Source of the DNA: Nocardia colli
GTDB lineage: Bacteria; Actinomycetota; Actinomycetes; Mycobacteriales; Mycobacteriaceae
Direction of reading: 5' to 3'
DNA length: 64,000 nt
Assembly: GCF_008704205.1 (NCBI RefSeq)
Contig: NZ_VXLC01000001.1
Location: forward strand, 310,001 to 374,000
A program made the position numbers and the translations under genes. Below, piece after piece: positions 45,006 through 54,030 of the stretch (positions are counted from its first letter, which is position 1; each line of letters starts with the position of its first letter). A model generated the notes under the pieces. It had not been told where the DNA came from. It made no database searches and saw only the letters and a program-made list of their open reading frames with translations.

Positions 45006-46364
45006 TCAGTGCGAAGCGGTTTCGACCTCGCGCTGCGACGCCGCGGTCTGCCGCTGCCCGGCGAACCAGGTGGCGTGGAAGCCCGCGGCCAGTCCGGCGA
45101 GCAGCGCGAGCACGACCGTGCCGGCCAGGACCGGGTATTCGGCCATCTGCACCGGCAGGAAGCGGTAGGACAGCAGCAGCACGGCGAGCACCAGCACGCC
45201 GCCCGCGACCAGCCGGACGCGGAACCAGCCCCAGCCGCGTTCCGGATCGCGCAGCGCGGACTCGACGGTCAGGCACAGCACCGCGCCCGCGACCAGGTCG
45301 ACGCCGTAGTGGTAGCCGAAGCCCAGGGTCGCGGTCACCGTGGCGAGCAGCCAGAACGCGCCGCCCCAGCGCACCACGCTCGGCGCCGGACCGCCGTCGG
45401 TATCGCGGCGGGTGTGCAGGAACACCGACAACGCCCACGCGGTGTGCATGGACGGCATGCAGTTACGCGGAGTGGCGGAGTCGAACGGCATCGGCATCGG
45501 GTTGCGGTCCAGCGGCGGCACCACGCTCGGCCAGTAGTTGCCCAGCTGTAGTCCGTGCCCGTCCGCGCCGAACGCGAACATCGGCCCGACCACCGGGAAG
45601 ATCACATAGACGATCGGGCCGACCAGCCCGAGCACCAGAAACGTGCGCACCAGATAGTGGGTGGGCCAGCGGCCGCTCGATACCACCCGGCGCAGCTGCC
45701 ACACCGCAACCACGATCGCCGCGACCGGCAATTCGATGTAGACCCAGTGCAGCACCCCGTAGACGACCGGCCCGAGCACATCGAGCACCCGGCCCATCAC
45801 CCAGGACGGATCGCCCAGCGCGTGATCGGCGAGCAGCACGTATTCGTCGAGCACCGTCGGCCTGCTCATGATGGTGACGTGCAGCCACACATCACCGACC
45901 TTGGTGGCAAGAATAAGTAGCGCACCCAGCGCGGCGGCATGCAGCGCGTTGCGGCGTTCGGTGCCGTCCCAGCGCAACCACGCGTATGCCGCGAGTCCGG
46001 TGAGCACGATCACCGGACCGTTGCCGATCGCGAACGACTCACCGGCCAGCAGCCGGATCCCCGCCCACACCACGTCGATGGTCACGGCCGCACTCAGCGC
46101 GATGATCCGCCGCCGGGTCGAAATGCCAACCAGCGCAAGGACCAGACCGGCCCACGGCACCGACATCGACTTGGGGGTGCCGACGTAGTCCTGCCACAGG
46201 CTGCCCAGCGGACCCTGGAACCCTTCGTTCATCGCCACGATCTGCAGCGCGATCAGCAGTACCGGCACCGCGGCGACGCCCGCCGCGACCCAGACCCGGG
46301 CCGGCGGCACACGCAACCGAGGAGCGGCACTTCCTACTCTGGGTCCCGGGTCTTCGACAAGCAC
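45006..46364 (-). CDS. PAP2-superfamily membrane protein (inositol-phosphotransferase-like)
   Basis: About 452 residues with roughly 11 helices. The C-terminal half has the PAP2/Aur1-type motifs CMPSMHTAWAL and FGYHYGVDLVAG, holding the catalytic histidines. The N-terminal half is an extra helical block. This class transfers or hydrolyses phospho-head groups of lipids at the membrane. GTG 46364 is chosen; a TACTAT just upstream would give a leaderless mRNA. The frame is open to 46415, so the start is uncertain. It ends three bases from mnhG. Confidence 0.82.
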   Translation of the reverse strand: MLVEDPGPRVGSAAPRLRVPPARVWVAAGVAAVPVLLIALQIVAMNEGFQGPLGSLWQDYVGTPKSMSVPWAGLVLALVGISTRRRIIALSAAVTIDVVWAGIRLLAGESFAIGNGPVIVLTGLAAYAWLRWDGTERRNALHAAALGALLILATKVGDVWLHVTIMSRPTVLDEYVLLADHALGDPSWVMGRVLDVLGPVVYGVLHWVYIELPVAAIVVAVWQLRRVVSSGRWPTHYLVRTFLVLGLVGPIVYVIFPVVGPMFAFGADGHGLQLGNYWPSVVPPLDRNPMPMPFDSATPRNCMPSMHTAWALSVFLHTRRDTDGGPAPSVVRWGGAFWLLATVTATLGFGYHYGVDLVAGAVLCLTVESALRDPERGWGWFRVRLVAGGVLVLAVLLLSYRFLPVQMAEYPVLAGTVVLALLAGLAAGFHATWFAGQRQTAASQREVETASH

Positions 46365-46482
46365 TCGACCATAGTAAACGGGGGGTGAACGCCATCCCAC
46401 TGGCCGACTGAACATTTGGGGACGGCAGTCGGCGAAGCCGGCGGGGTGGGTGAATAATGCGCAACCGTACCCACCGCGACAG

Positions 46483-47628
46483 TTACTGCTCGAGCTCCTT
46501 GACCAGCGCGTCTACCACCGCGACCAGGTCGCCCTGGGCAGCGGCGGCGACTTTGCGCTGCCGCTGGTATGACGCACCTCGCTCCGGGATCTCCGCGACG
46601 AAGGCCAATTCGTCCGCGCAGCCGAGCCGTTTCGCGGTCGGCTCCAACCGGTTCAGCAGGTCGGTCACGTCGTCGGTGACCAACCGCTCGTTGCTCTTGT
46701 CGTCCACGATGACGATCGCGTCCAGGCCGTAGCGGGCGGCCCGCCACTTGTTCTCCTGCACGTGCCACGGCGGCAGCGAGGGCAGCGTCTCGCCCTCCTC
46801 GAGCCTGCGGTCCAGGTCGACGATCAGGCAGTGGATCAGCGCGGCCATCGCGGCCAGCTCGGCGCGGGTGGACACCCCGTCACACACCCGGACTTCGATC
46901 GTCCCCCACTTCGGCGCCGGGCGGATGTCCCAGTGCATCCCGCCGAGCTGCTCGAACACCCCCGTCTTGAACTGGTCGTGCACGAAATGCTCGAAGCCAC
47001 GCCAGTTTTCGAACTGGAATGGCAGGCCGGCCGTGGGTAGCTGCTGGAACATCAGCGTCCGGTTGCTGGCGTAACCGGTGTCCGAGCCCGCCCACATCGG
47101 CGAGGACGCGGATAGCGACAGCAGGTGCGGATAGTGGATCAGCAGCGCGTTCAGGATCGGAAAGACCTTGTCCCGGTGCGAGACTCCGACGTGCACGTGC
47201 ACGCCCCAGATCATCATCTGGCGGCCCCACCACTGGGTGCGCTCGATCAGCTCATCGTAGTGCTCCGAGCGGGTCAGCTGCTGCGCCGACCACTGCGCGA
47301 ACGGATGCGTGCCCGCGCAGAACAGATCGACGCCGAGCGGGTCGGCGGCGCGCCGGACCGCGGTCATGGTGCCGTGCAGGTCCTCGACCGCGTCGCCGAC
47401 GGTCTCGTGCACCCCCGTGACCAGCTCGACGGTGTTGCGCAACAACTCCTTGGTCACCTGTGGGGTGCCGTCGTGCGCGTGTAGATCGCCCAGTGAATCG
47501 AACACCGCCGCAGCGGTATTCGATAGATCGCGGCTCACCTTGTCGACGAGTGCGATTTCCCACTCGATGCCTATGGTGGGCCGGGGCGATCCATGGAAGG
47601 GAACGTGTTCTCTGCCTGCCCCGGCCAT
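46483..47628 (-). CDS. YbdK-family carboxylate-amine ligase (GCS2)
   Basis: A 381-residue ATP-grasp-like ligase of the glutamate-cysteine ligase 2 family, corresponding to M. tuberculosis Rv0433. PTIGIEWEIALVDKVSRDLSNTA and GVHVHVGVSHRDKVFPILNAL hold the conserved glutamates and histidines. The true physiological substrate is unknown; E. coli YbdK has weak gamma-glutamylcysteine ligase activity. It lies 13 bp downstream of sodC and is likely co-transcribed with it. Confidence 0.93.
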   Translation of the reverse strand: MAGAGREHVPFHGSPRPTIGIEWEIALVDKVSRDLSNTAAAVFDSLGDLHAHDGTPQVTKELLRNTVELVTGVHETVGDAVEDLHGTMTAVRRAADPLGVDLFCAGTHPFAQWSAQQLTRSEHYDELIERTQWWGRQMMIWGVHVHVGVSHRDKVFPILNALLIHYPHLLSLSASSPMWAGSDTGYASNRTLMFQQLPTAGLPFQFENWRGFEHFVHDQFKTGVFEQLGGMHWDIRPAPKWGTIEVRVCDGVSTRAELAAMAALIHCLIVDLDRRLEEGETLPSLPPWHVQENKWRAARYGLDAIVIVDDKSNERLVTDDVTDLLNRLEPTAKRLGCADELAFVAEIPERGASYQRQRKVAAAAQGDLVAVVDALVKELEQ

Positions 47629-47641
47629 ATCGGCTCCTGCG

Positions 47642-48328
47642 CTACTGGATCACACCGCAGGCAACGCGGCCGCCCGCGTCGCCTGTCGCTAGCGTCGTAT
47701 CGTCCGGGCCGGCAACGCCGTCGGCTCGGAGGTACCGGTTCGGGATGTTGCCGAAGTTGTCGGCATCGGCGTGGATCATCAACGCCTTGTTCTTCAGATC
47801 GTCCAGGGTCACCGCGTCGGTGGTGGTGACCAGCTTCGCGCTGCCGTCCGAGCGGACCTCGAGCGAAGTGAGGTCGCCGCTGGCCGGGTGCGTGTTGGCG
47901 CTGCCGACCTGCAGATGGCCACCGGCGGAAAGGAAGTCGCCGGACGGGCCGCCGGTCGGCGCGACCGAGTTGGCCTCGCACTTACCGATCGAGTGGATGT
48001 GCAGGCCGTGGAAACCGGGGCGCAGGCCGTGCGCCTCGACGGTGAACTGCAGGTGGTTGCCGTCCTTGACGATGTTGGCGGTGGCGACCGAGGCGCCGGC
48101 GGCGTCCTTCAGGTCGACCTTCACGCCGGCGTTCGAGTCCGCGCTGCCGGTTTGCTTGCCGGATTCACTGGCCGGCGGGGCGGCCGCGCCGCTCCACACG
48201 GGCGGGGTCGTTCCCTTGACGTCACTCGACTCCTGGCTGTTGGTGCAGCCTGCGAGGCCGAGGACCGCGACCGCGAGCACCGGGGTCACAGTCCGCCAGG
48301 ACGGGCGACGAGTTGTGGACGGGGCCAT
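47642..48328 (-). CDS. sodC: Cu/Zn superoxide dismutase lipoprotein
   Basis: A 228-residue exported lipoprotein (lipobox LAGC, Cys28). Metal ligands are visible: His110 and His112 in HGLHIH, His138 (GGHLQ), His147 and Asp152 (NTHPASGDL), His186 (MIHADADNFG). Cys118 and Cys224 can make the subunit disulfide. It detoxifies superoxide outside the membrane. Downstream of a 9-bp tandem repeat that may bind a regulator, and upstream of ybdK in one likely operon. Confidence 0.95.
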   Translation of the reverse strand: MAPSTTRRPSWRTVTPVLAVAVLGLAGCTNSQESSDVKGTTPPVWSGAAAPPASESGKQTGSADSNAGVKVDLKDAAGASVATANIVKDGNHLQFTVEAHGLRPGFHGLHIHSIGKCEANSVAPTGGPSGDFLSAGGHLQVGSANTHPASGDLTSLEVRSDGSAKLVTTTDAVTLDDLKNKALMIHADADNFGNIPNRYLRADGVAGPDDTTLATGDAGGRVACGVIQ

Positions 48329-48352
48329 CGGGGAACTCCTTTATGAGTACCG

Positions 48353-48370
48353 AGTTTACGAAGTTTACGA
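48353..48370. repeat. Perfect 9-bp tandem repeat upstream of sodC
   Basis: AGTTTACGA occurs twice head to tail (48353-48361, 48362-48370), 25-42 bp before the sodC ATG, in an AT-rich pocket. A direct-repeat binding site for a regulator is a reasonable guess; no known consensus was recognised. Confidence 0.5.
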
Positions 48371-48488
48371 GTAAAGCTGGGTGGACACGTTCGTTACCGG
48401 ACAAGATGATGCCACGTCCGCCGTGTCGCGCCGTGACAGGCCCGTTCAGCGGCAGGTCGCCAGTTGACCCGACCGCGGTCGCCAGTTG

Positions 48489-49058
48489 TCAGTTACCCGT
48501 CACGATGACGGTTACACCGGGCGAGGACTCGCCCAATCCACTCGACTTCGATTCCGCGGTGATGCCGAGCTCCTGCGCGATGGCCTGCCCGGCCTCTTTA
48601 TCGCCCGGCGAATTGCCGTAGTACACCGTCGTTTTCGGGATATTGACGCCGGGGTAGTTGCCCGTCTCGACGACATTCCAGCCGTCGGCGGTGAGCTGAT
48701 TCGCGGTCTTGCCGGCCAGCCCGGCGATCATGCTGTTGTTCAGCACGCGCACCGGAACCGCCTTCGCGGCGGCCGCCGAGGTGGTGGGCGGCGTCGTGGT
48801 GGTCGTCGTGGGCGGCGCGGCGGAGCTGGACGGCGCGGCGTCCGACGTCTTCGCGACGGTGGTGCTCGCGGGCACCTGCGGCGCGGCGGTGGCGGTGGTC
48901 GAGGTGGCCGATTCCGACGGGCCGGAACTCGACGGGTCGGCGTCGGACTTCGACAGCGACATCGCTCCCAGGCCACCGAATACGATGGCCAGTGCGATCA
49001 ACACCATCGCCAACGCTCGCAATGGCGGCCCACCGGAGGTGGGATTCGGGTAGCTCAC
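48489..49058 (-). CDS. LytR C-terminal domain membrane-anchored protein
   Basis: A 189-residue protein with one N-terminal membrane helix (LRALAMVLIALAIVFGGLGAMSL), a Ser/Thr/Pro-rich spacer, then a LytR_C domain (VPVRVLNNSMIAGLAGKTANQLTADGWNVVETGNYPGVNIPKTTVYYGNSPGD...). It matches Rv0431 by position and layout. Likely extracytoplasmic and wall-associated; molecular role unknown. Confidence 0.9.
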   Translation of the reverse strand: MSYPNPTSGGPPLRALAMVLIALAIVFGGLGAMSLSKSDADPSSSGPSESATSTTATAAPQVPASTTVAKTSDAAPSSSAAPPTTTTTTPPTTSAAAAKAVPVRVLNNSMIAGLAGKTANQLTADGWNVVETGNYPGVNIPKTTVYYGNSPGDKEAGQAIAQELGITAESKSSGLGESSPGVTVIVTGN

Positions 49059-49077
49059 CTAGTCGAGCCTAGCCCGG

Positions 49078-49422
49078 TCATACCTGGAAACCGAGCCGTC
49101 GCGCGGCCCTGGCTTTTTGCCTGCTCGCCCGCAGCCGGCGCAGCCGCTTGACCAGCATCGGGTCGGCGGCCAGCGCTTCCTGCCGGTCCACCACGGCATT
49201 GAGCACCTGGTAGTACCGGGTGGGCGACATGCCGAACAGCTCCCGGATGGCTTCTTCCTTGGCCCCCGCGTACTTCCACCACTGGCGCTCGAAGGCCAGG
49301 ATGTCGTGTTCGCGACGGCTCAGCCCGTCGCCGTCGCCGGTCGATTCCGCTGCCGTGACATCGTCGCTCGCGGAAGGGTCGCCCTGGATCGCGGAAAGAT
49401 TCCGTGCCGCTGCGCCGTCCAT
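49078..49422 (-). CDS. DUF3263 protein
   Basis: A 114-residue protein. The core [44 protein letters not shown] is the DUF3263 signature, an HTH-like segment, followed by a strongly basic tail ([23 protein letters not shown]). ATG 49422 has GGAG upstream; the longer frame to 49599 is leader. Corresponds to Rv0430. A DNA-binding role is plausible but unproven. Confidence 0.88.
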   Translation of the reverse strand: MDGAAARNLSAIQGDPSASDDVTAAESTGDGDGLSRREHDILAFERQWWKYAGAKEEAIRELFGMSPTRYYQVLNAVVDRQEALAADPMLVKRLRRLRASRQKARAARRLGFQV

Positions 49423-49610
49423 CTTGCTCCCTCGCCGAGTTACCACCAGACGAAAAATGGTGCTTGTACGTCGCGGATCATTCAACCACGAGACCGTGGG
49501 ATCGCCGGGTCTACGGCGCGGCGTGTTCCCTACCTGCCGGTAGGCGTGTCGCGGGAAGGTTGCCGCCCCCGCACGGCCGGCGGCGGGACGGCGCGGCAAT
49601 AATTGGTCCC

Positions 49611-50201
49611 ATGGCTATCCTCCCGATCGTGATCGTCGGCGACCCGGTTCTGCACAACCCGACCGAACGGGTCACCCAGTCGCCGGAGGAATTGGCCGAG
49701 CTCATCGCGGACATGTACGACACGCTCGACGCCGCGCACGGCGTCGGCCTCGCGGCCAACCAGGTGGGGGTGCCGCTGCGGTTGTTCGTCTACGACTGCC
49801 CGGACGTCGCCCCCGACGGCACCGCCACCCGACGCCGCGGCGCGGTGATCAACCCCGTGCTGGAGACCTCGGCCATCCCCGAAACCATGCCGGATCCGGA
49901 CGACGACGAAGAGGGTTGCCTGTCGGTGCCCGGCGAGCAGTATCCGACCGGCCGGGCCGAGTGGGCCAAGGTCACCGGCACCGACGAGCACGGCAAGCCG
50001 GTCGAGATCGAGGGCAAGGACTTCTTCGCCCGGATGTTGCAGCACGAGGTCGGGCACCTGGACGGGTTCCTCTACGTCGACGTGCTGATCGGGCGCAATG
50101 CCCGCGCGGCGAAGAAGGCGATCAAGCGCAACGGCTGGGGCACACCGGGACTCAGCTGGATCCCCGGTACGGTCGCGGATCCGTTCGGCCATGACGACTG
50201 A
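49611..50201 (+). CDS. def: Peptide deformylase
   Basis: A 196-residue metalloenzyme removing the formyl group from nascent proteins. All three motifs are present: [16 protein letters not shown] and QHEVGHLDG (Cys plus two His bind Fe or Zn). The start is ATG 49611; the frame is open further upstream but not protein-like. Overlaps the GNAT gene by 11 bases, so the pair is coupled, as in M. tuberculosis. Confidence 0.97.
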   Translation: MAILPIVIVGDPVLHNPTERVTQSPEELAELIADMYDTLDAAHGVGLAANQVGVPLRLFVYDCPDVAPDGTATRRRGAVINPVLETSAIPETMPDPDDDEEGCLSVPGEQYPTGRAEWAKVTGTDEHGKPVEIEGKDFFARMLQHEVGHLDGFLYVDVLIGRNARAAKKAIKRNGWGTPGLSWIPGTVADPFGHDD

Positions 50202-51201
50202 CGGTGCCGGCACCGGCGCGTCCATTCCGCTCGGCCGCCGGGTAGTCCTGCGTTATCGACTGCCCGCGGGTTATCCACAACCGCTCACCGACGTGATCGG
50301 CGAACTCCTTTCGCTGGATCCGCCGACCGTGCGCGGAGCCGACGGGCAGGTCGTCTCGGTGACGCCGGATCGGGTGGTCGCACTGAAAGCATTGGGGCCC
50401 AGGCCGATTCAGACCAGGGAGATCCGGTCGCTGGAATCGGCGGCGGCGGACGCCTGGCCGGGTATCGAGCGCACCTGGATCGACGGGTGGCTGGTGCGCG
50501 CCGGGCACGGGTACACCGGTCGCGCCAATTCCGCTGTGCCGCTGGGCGATTCCGACGGACCCGCGGTGGTGACGCCGGACGCGATCCAGCGCATCGGCGA
50601 GTGGTACACCGCGCACGGGCTGCCGCTGCTGCTCGCGCTGCCCGATCGGCTCGCGCCCATCCCGCCGGGCTGGGACAGCTGGCGGGAGACCGTCGTGCTG
50701 GCCATCGACATCGAGAATTTCGTGCTCCCGCAAGGACCTTCGATGGTGCGCGTCGCCACCGCGCCGGATCACGCCTGGCTGGAGTTGAATCGCTACGAAG
50801 GGGAACCGCCTACGCCGCAACGACCTTCGTCGCGGGAACCGGATGTCGAGGTGCTGACCGCCGTGCGCGACGGCGAACTGGGCTTCGCCTCGCTCGGCGT
50901 GCCGACGCCGATCGCGATCGGGCGCGGCGCGGTCACCACCGCGCCGGACGGGCGGCGCTGGGTCGGCCTCACCTGTGTGGCGGTCGGCGCGGAGCATCGC
51001 CGCAAGGGGCTCGGTTCGCTGGTGTGCGCCGAGTTGATCCGGTGGGGGCACGGGCGCGGTGCGACGCACGCGTACCTTCAGGTCGAGGCCGGAAACAGCG
51101 GCGCGCTGGCGCTGTATCGCGAGCTGGGTTTCGTCGAGCATCACATGTATCGGTACGCGTCTCCGACCAACCACCCCCACGGGTCCGCCGACCTCCGGTA
51201 A
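50191..51201 (+). CDS. GNAT-family N-acetyltransferase
   Basis: A 336-residue protein with the GNAT acetyl-CoA loop [52 protein letters not shown] near the C terminus. The N-terminal region (~1-110) contains an SH3-like part ([19 protein letters not shown]) typical of the Rv0428c group. ATG 50191 overlaps def. The acetyl acceptor is unknown. Confidence 0.88.
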   Translation: MTTDGAGTGASIPLGRRVVLRYRLPAGYPQPLTDVIGELLSLDPPTVRGADGQVVSVTPDRVVALKALGPRPIQTREIRSLESAAADAWPGIERTWIDGWLVRAGHGYTGRANSAVPLGDSDGPAVVTPDAIQRIGEWYTAHGLPLLLALPDRLAPIPPGWDSWRETVVLAIDIENFVLPQGPSMVRVATAPDHAWLELNRYEGEPPTPQRPSSREPDVEVLTAVRDGELGFASLGVPTPIAIGRGAVTTAPDGRRWVGLTCVAVGAEHRRKGLGSLVCAELIRWGHGRGATHAYLQVEAGNSGALALYRELGFVEHHMYRYASPTNHPHGSADLR

Positions 51202-51234
51202 AACGGAGTCATAGCCCAACGAAGGAAGGCACCT

Positions 51235-52050
51235 GTGCGCCTCGCCACCTGGAACGTCAATTCGATTCGCTCCCGGCTCGACCGGGTCGCGGAATTTCTG
51301 GATCGCCAGGATATCGACGTGCTGGCCATCCAGGAGACGAAGTGCCGCGACGACCAGTTCCCGTTCGAGCGGTTCGACGAACTCGGTTACGAGGTCGCCC
51401 ATCTCGGCATCAACCAGTGGAACGGGGTCGCCATCGCGTCCCGGGTCGGACTGAAGGATGTGGAGTTCGCCTTCCCGAATCAGCCCGGCTTCGACAAGGA
51501 GGCCGGTGAGTCGCTGATCAGCGCGCCGGTCGTCGAGTCCCGCGCGCTCGGCGCGACCTGCGGCGGGGTCCGGGTCTGGAGCCTGTACGTGCCCAACGGC
51601 CGCGCCCTGGACGACCCGCACTACACCTACAAGCTGGAATGGCTTGCCGCCCTGCGCGACAACGGCGCCCGCTGGCTCGCCGAAGATCCCGAGGCGAAGA
51701 TCGCCCTCGTCGGTGACTGGAACATCGCCCCCACCGACGACGACGTCTGGTCCGTCGACTTCTTCGAAAACAAAACCCACACTTCCCAACCCGAGCGCGA
51801 CGCCTTCCAGTCCTTCCTCGACACCGGCTTCGCCGACGTCATGCGCCCCTTCGCCCCCGGCCCCGGCATCTACACCTACTGGGACTACACCCAACTCCGC
51901 TTCCCCCGCAAAGAGGGCATGCGCATCGATTTCATCCTCGCCTCCCCCGCCTTGGCCTCCACCGCCACCGACGCCGTAGTCGACCGCGAAGAACGAAAAG
52001 GCAAGGGCGCCAGCGACCACGCCCCGGTAATCGCCGACTTCACCGTCTAG
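51235..52050 (+). CDS. xthA: Exodeoxyribonuclease III
   Basis: A 271-residue Mg-dependent AP endonuclease/3'-exonuclease for base-excision repair. Motifs: TWNVNSIRSR, IQETKC (metal Glu), GDWNIAPTDDD and SDHAPV (catalytic Asp-His). GTG start after gaaggaagg. The last 195 bases are duplicated downstream at 54031-54217, on the far side of an accessory cassette, so the 3' end may have been supplied by the incoming DNA. The protein is complete and should be active. Confidence 0.95.
   Translation: MRLATWNVNSIRSRLDRVAEFLDRQDIDVLAIQETKCRDDQFPFERFDELGYEVAHLGINQWNGVAIASRVGLKDVEFAFPNQPGFDKEAGESLISAPVVESRALGATCGGVRVWSLYVPNGRALDDPHYTYKLEWLAALRDNGARWLAEDPEAKIALVGDWNIAPTDDDVWSVDFFENKTHTSQPERDAFQSFLDTGFADVMRPFAPGPGIYTYWDYTQLRFPRKEGMRIDFILASPALASTATDAVVDREERKGKGASDHAPVIADFTV
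51856..52050 (+). repeat. Left copy of xthA 3'-end direct repeat
   Basis: The functional 3' end of xthA (195 bases). The right copy at 54031-54217 matches it with about seven substitutions and net eight deleted bases. Together they bound a ~2-kb cassette. Confidence 0.85.
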
Positions 52051-52104
52051 ACCACCGCCGATAGCACGCCGACTTCGCGCCGGAGCGAACGCCGGCGACA
52101 AGCA

Positions 52105-52133
52105 TTGACCCCTACCTGTTCACTTGGTAATCT
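52105..52133 (+). promoter_or_regulatory. Promoter of the cassette
   Basis: TTGACC (52105-52110), 17 bp, TAATCT (52128-52133) form a near-consensus housekeeping promoter, 46 bp before the SeqA_N/RAMA gene and inside the accessory segment. Confidence 0.65.
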
Positions 52134-52178
52134 TTGAGAGTCCGAGGGATGCAGAGTGGAGTTGGCGAGGAGGTGCAC

Positions 52179-52598
52179 ATGGCCCGCAAAATCGTTGTCG
52201 ACGACGAGGTATTCAAGGCACTCGTCGCAGCGCGGGTCGATTTCGAGAGCGAGAACGATGTTCTCCGGCGTCTCCTTCTCGCGGGTGACGATAGTTCGCC
52301 ACCCCCCAGCCCCAGCACCCTCGATACGGCCGGTCAGCCGCGCGTCGGGCAGTTAGCGATCCTGCTGGAGCGTGGCTTGATCCGAAGCGGCGACGAGCTT
52401 CAGCACCACCGCATCCGAAAAGGTCAAGTCTTCACGGCCACGGTCCTCGACGGTGGATTGATCCAGACAGCCGAAGGCGTTTACGGCTCGCCGTCGCCAG
52501 CGCTCAAAGCGTTGGTCGGATCCGATATCAACGGTTGGCACTACTGGATTCACACTCGCTCAGGCAAGACGCTACGCGAGCTGCGGGCCTCGCTCTAA
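52179..52598 (+). CDS. SeqA_N-like/RAMA-domain protein
   Basis: A 139-residue protein. Residues 1-36 (MARKIVVDDEVFKALVAARV...ENDVLRRLLLAG) resemble the SeqA N-terminal oligomerisation segment. Residues ~60-139 (LAILLERGLIRSGDELQHHRIRKGQVFTATVLDGGLIQTAEGVYGSPSPALKALVGSDINGWHYWIHTRSGKTLRELR, read in parts) match the RAMA domain found with restriction-modification and DNA-modification systems. AGGAGG precedes ATG 52179. It may read modified DNA or regulate the Abi gene 159 bp downstream. Confidence 0.72.
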   Translation: MARKIVVDDEVFKALVAARVDFESENDVLRRLLLAGDDSSPPPSPSTLDTAGQPRVGQLAILLERGLIRSGDELQHHRIRKGQVFTATVLDGGLIQTAEGVYGSPSPALKALVGSDINGWHYWIHTRSGKTLRELRASL

Positions 52599-52616
52599 TC
52601 TTGCAATCTTTGCCGA

Positions 52617-52630
52617 TTTGATCAGTCAAA
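52617..52630. repeat. Short inverted repeat between cassette genes
   Basis: TTTGA-TCAG-TCAAA. The related word AATCTTTG occurs nearby at 52130 and 52606, also overlapping the cassette promoter. Possibly a binding site for the SeqA_N/RAMA protein; weak evidence. Confidence 0.3.
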
Positions 52631-52757
52631 GATAAAGAGAACCGACCGCCCCTCCCTGGTGCGGGAGCGGACGATCGGCCATGTCCGCCTATCTTATCAA
52701 AGGTGCTTCGATGAGTAACCCGCAACGCGCGTGTCCTCGATCTCACCGGGGACACCG

Positions 52758-54029
52758 ATGACCTCCTACGACAAGCCGTTCAAGACACACGCACAGCAGT
52801 TGGACCTGCTCCGTGAGCGCGGCATGCACATCGCCAGTTTCGATCGGGTCCTGGATCTCTATGAATTCGACCGACGCCTCCGATTGCATATCTTGGATGC
52901 AATCGACAGCGTCGAGGTAGCCTTGCGAGTGCGGCTCGGCTACACACTCGGCGCAGGCGACGCGTTCGCCCATCTCGACCGTGCGGCACTGGACGAAACG
53001 TTCACCCAGTACGATGGCCGGAATCCCATTGCAAGCCAGTCACCTTGGTTGTCCAGCGAGCATGCCAAATGGTTGACGAATGTCCGCCGGGACGAGGAAC
53101 GATCGAAACACGACTTCGTCAGGCACTTCAAATCCAAATACGGAATGCCGCTGCCTGTCTGGGTTGTCACGGAACTTCTGACCTTCGGCAGCGCAGCAAC
53201 GTTGCTCGCCGGCTTGAAACAACGACAGAAGAACATGATCGCGGCCGAGTTCGGGATCTTCGACGAGCATTGCGAAGGTGACGGCGCAGCACTGACCAAG
53301 TGGATCGCCAATCTCGTCTACCTGCGCAATACATGCGCCCACCATGGCCGCCTGTGGAATCACAACGTCGTCGATCAGCTCGGCAGGCTCGAGGGAACTC
53401 CTGATCTCGCCCATGCGAGCGGAGTGCATCAACGCTCACGGATCTATGCGTCGCTCGCTGTACTCGCCTACCTCACCAGCCAACTCGACCCCAAGTCGAC
53501 GTGGCGTACCGACACCGCCACATTGGTCGAGTCCGGCCTAGCTGCTGTCGGTGAGTCACCCGATCGGATCGGTTGCCCGCCGCTGTGGAACCGCGAACCC
53601 ATATGGTCCCCGGACTACCAGCCACCAGCAGATCCGCTCACCGTCGAGCACCGCGAAATTCTGCGACAGTTCGAGTGCATCGGCACAGCTGACGCCGGCT
53701 TGATTATTGATGCGAGTTCGAACGCCAAACGCCGTGCCAGCGCAGTGCGGTATCACCGTGCACGCAGTGAACTGCTTGGTTTGCCGGTCGGAAACACCTA
53801 CCGGTTCCCGGTATTTCAATTCGACACTACCAATGCGTGCATAAACCCTCTCGTGGCCTACGCCAACATGGCAATCGAGGCCAAGACCAGCCCTTGGGAT
53901 GCTGCAACATGGTGGAGTACACCGAACATCAACATGGACAACACCACACCGATGGATTCGCTGCAGGCCGGAATCCTGACGCAGGCGCTGATCGACACTG
54001 CACTCTTCCGCGAGGACTCCGCGCGCTAG
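52758..54029 (+). CDS. Abi_2 (AbiD/F-type) HEPN protein with MbcA/ParS-like C-terminal domain
   Basis: About 423 residues. The N-terminal ~225 residues match the Abi_2 abortive-infection family (SYDKPFKTHAQQLDLLRERGM, YEFDRRLRLHILDAIDSVEVALRVRL), with the HEPN RNase motif R-x4-H in RNTCAHHGRLWN (~190-201). The C-terminal ~110 residues (RRASAVRYHRARSELLGLPVGNTYRFPVFQFD, NPLVAYANMAIEAKTSPWDAATWWSTPN, TPMDSLQAG) resemble the Xre/MbcA/ParS antitoxin domain. Start ATG 52758; GTG 52731 is also possible. A phage-defence RNase with a built-in regulator is inferred. Confidence 0.75.
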   Translation: MTSYDKPFKTHAQQLDLLRERGMHIASFDRVLDLYEFDRRLRLHILDAIDSVEVALRVRLGYTLGAGDAFAHLDRAALDETFTQYDGRNPIASQSPWLSSEHAKWLTNVRRDEERSKHDFVRHFKSKYGMPLPVWVVTELLTFGSAATLLAGLKQRQKNMIAAEFGIFDEHCEGDGAALTKWIANLVYLRNTCAHHGRLWNHNVVDQLGRLEGTPDLAHASGVHQRSRIYASLAVLAYLTSQLDPKSTWRTDTATLVESGLAAVGESPDRIGCPPLWNREPIWSPDYQPPADPLTVEHREILRQFECIGTADAGLIIDASSNAKRRASAVRYHRARSELLGLPVGNTYRFPVFQFDTTNACINPLVAYANMAIEAKTSPWDAATWWSTPNINMDNTTPMDSLQAGILTQALIDTALFREDSAR

Positions 54030-54030
54030 T

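Noticed and set aside
52634..52680. GC-rich partial hairpin between the RAMA and Abi genes considered as a terminator
   Set aside because: The arms match imperfectly and there is no T-run; too weak to call.
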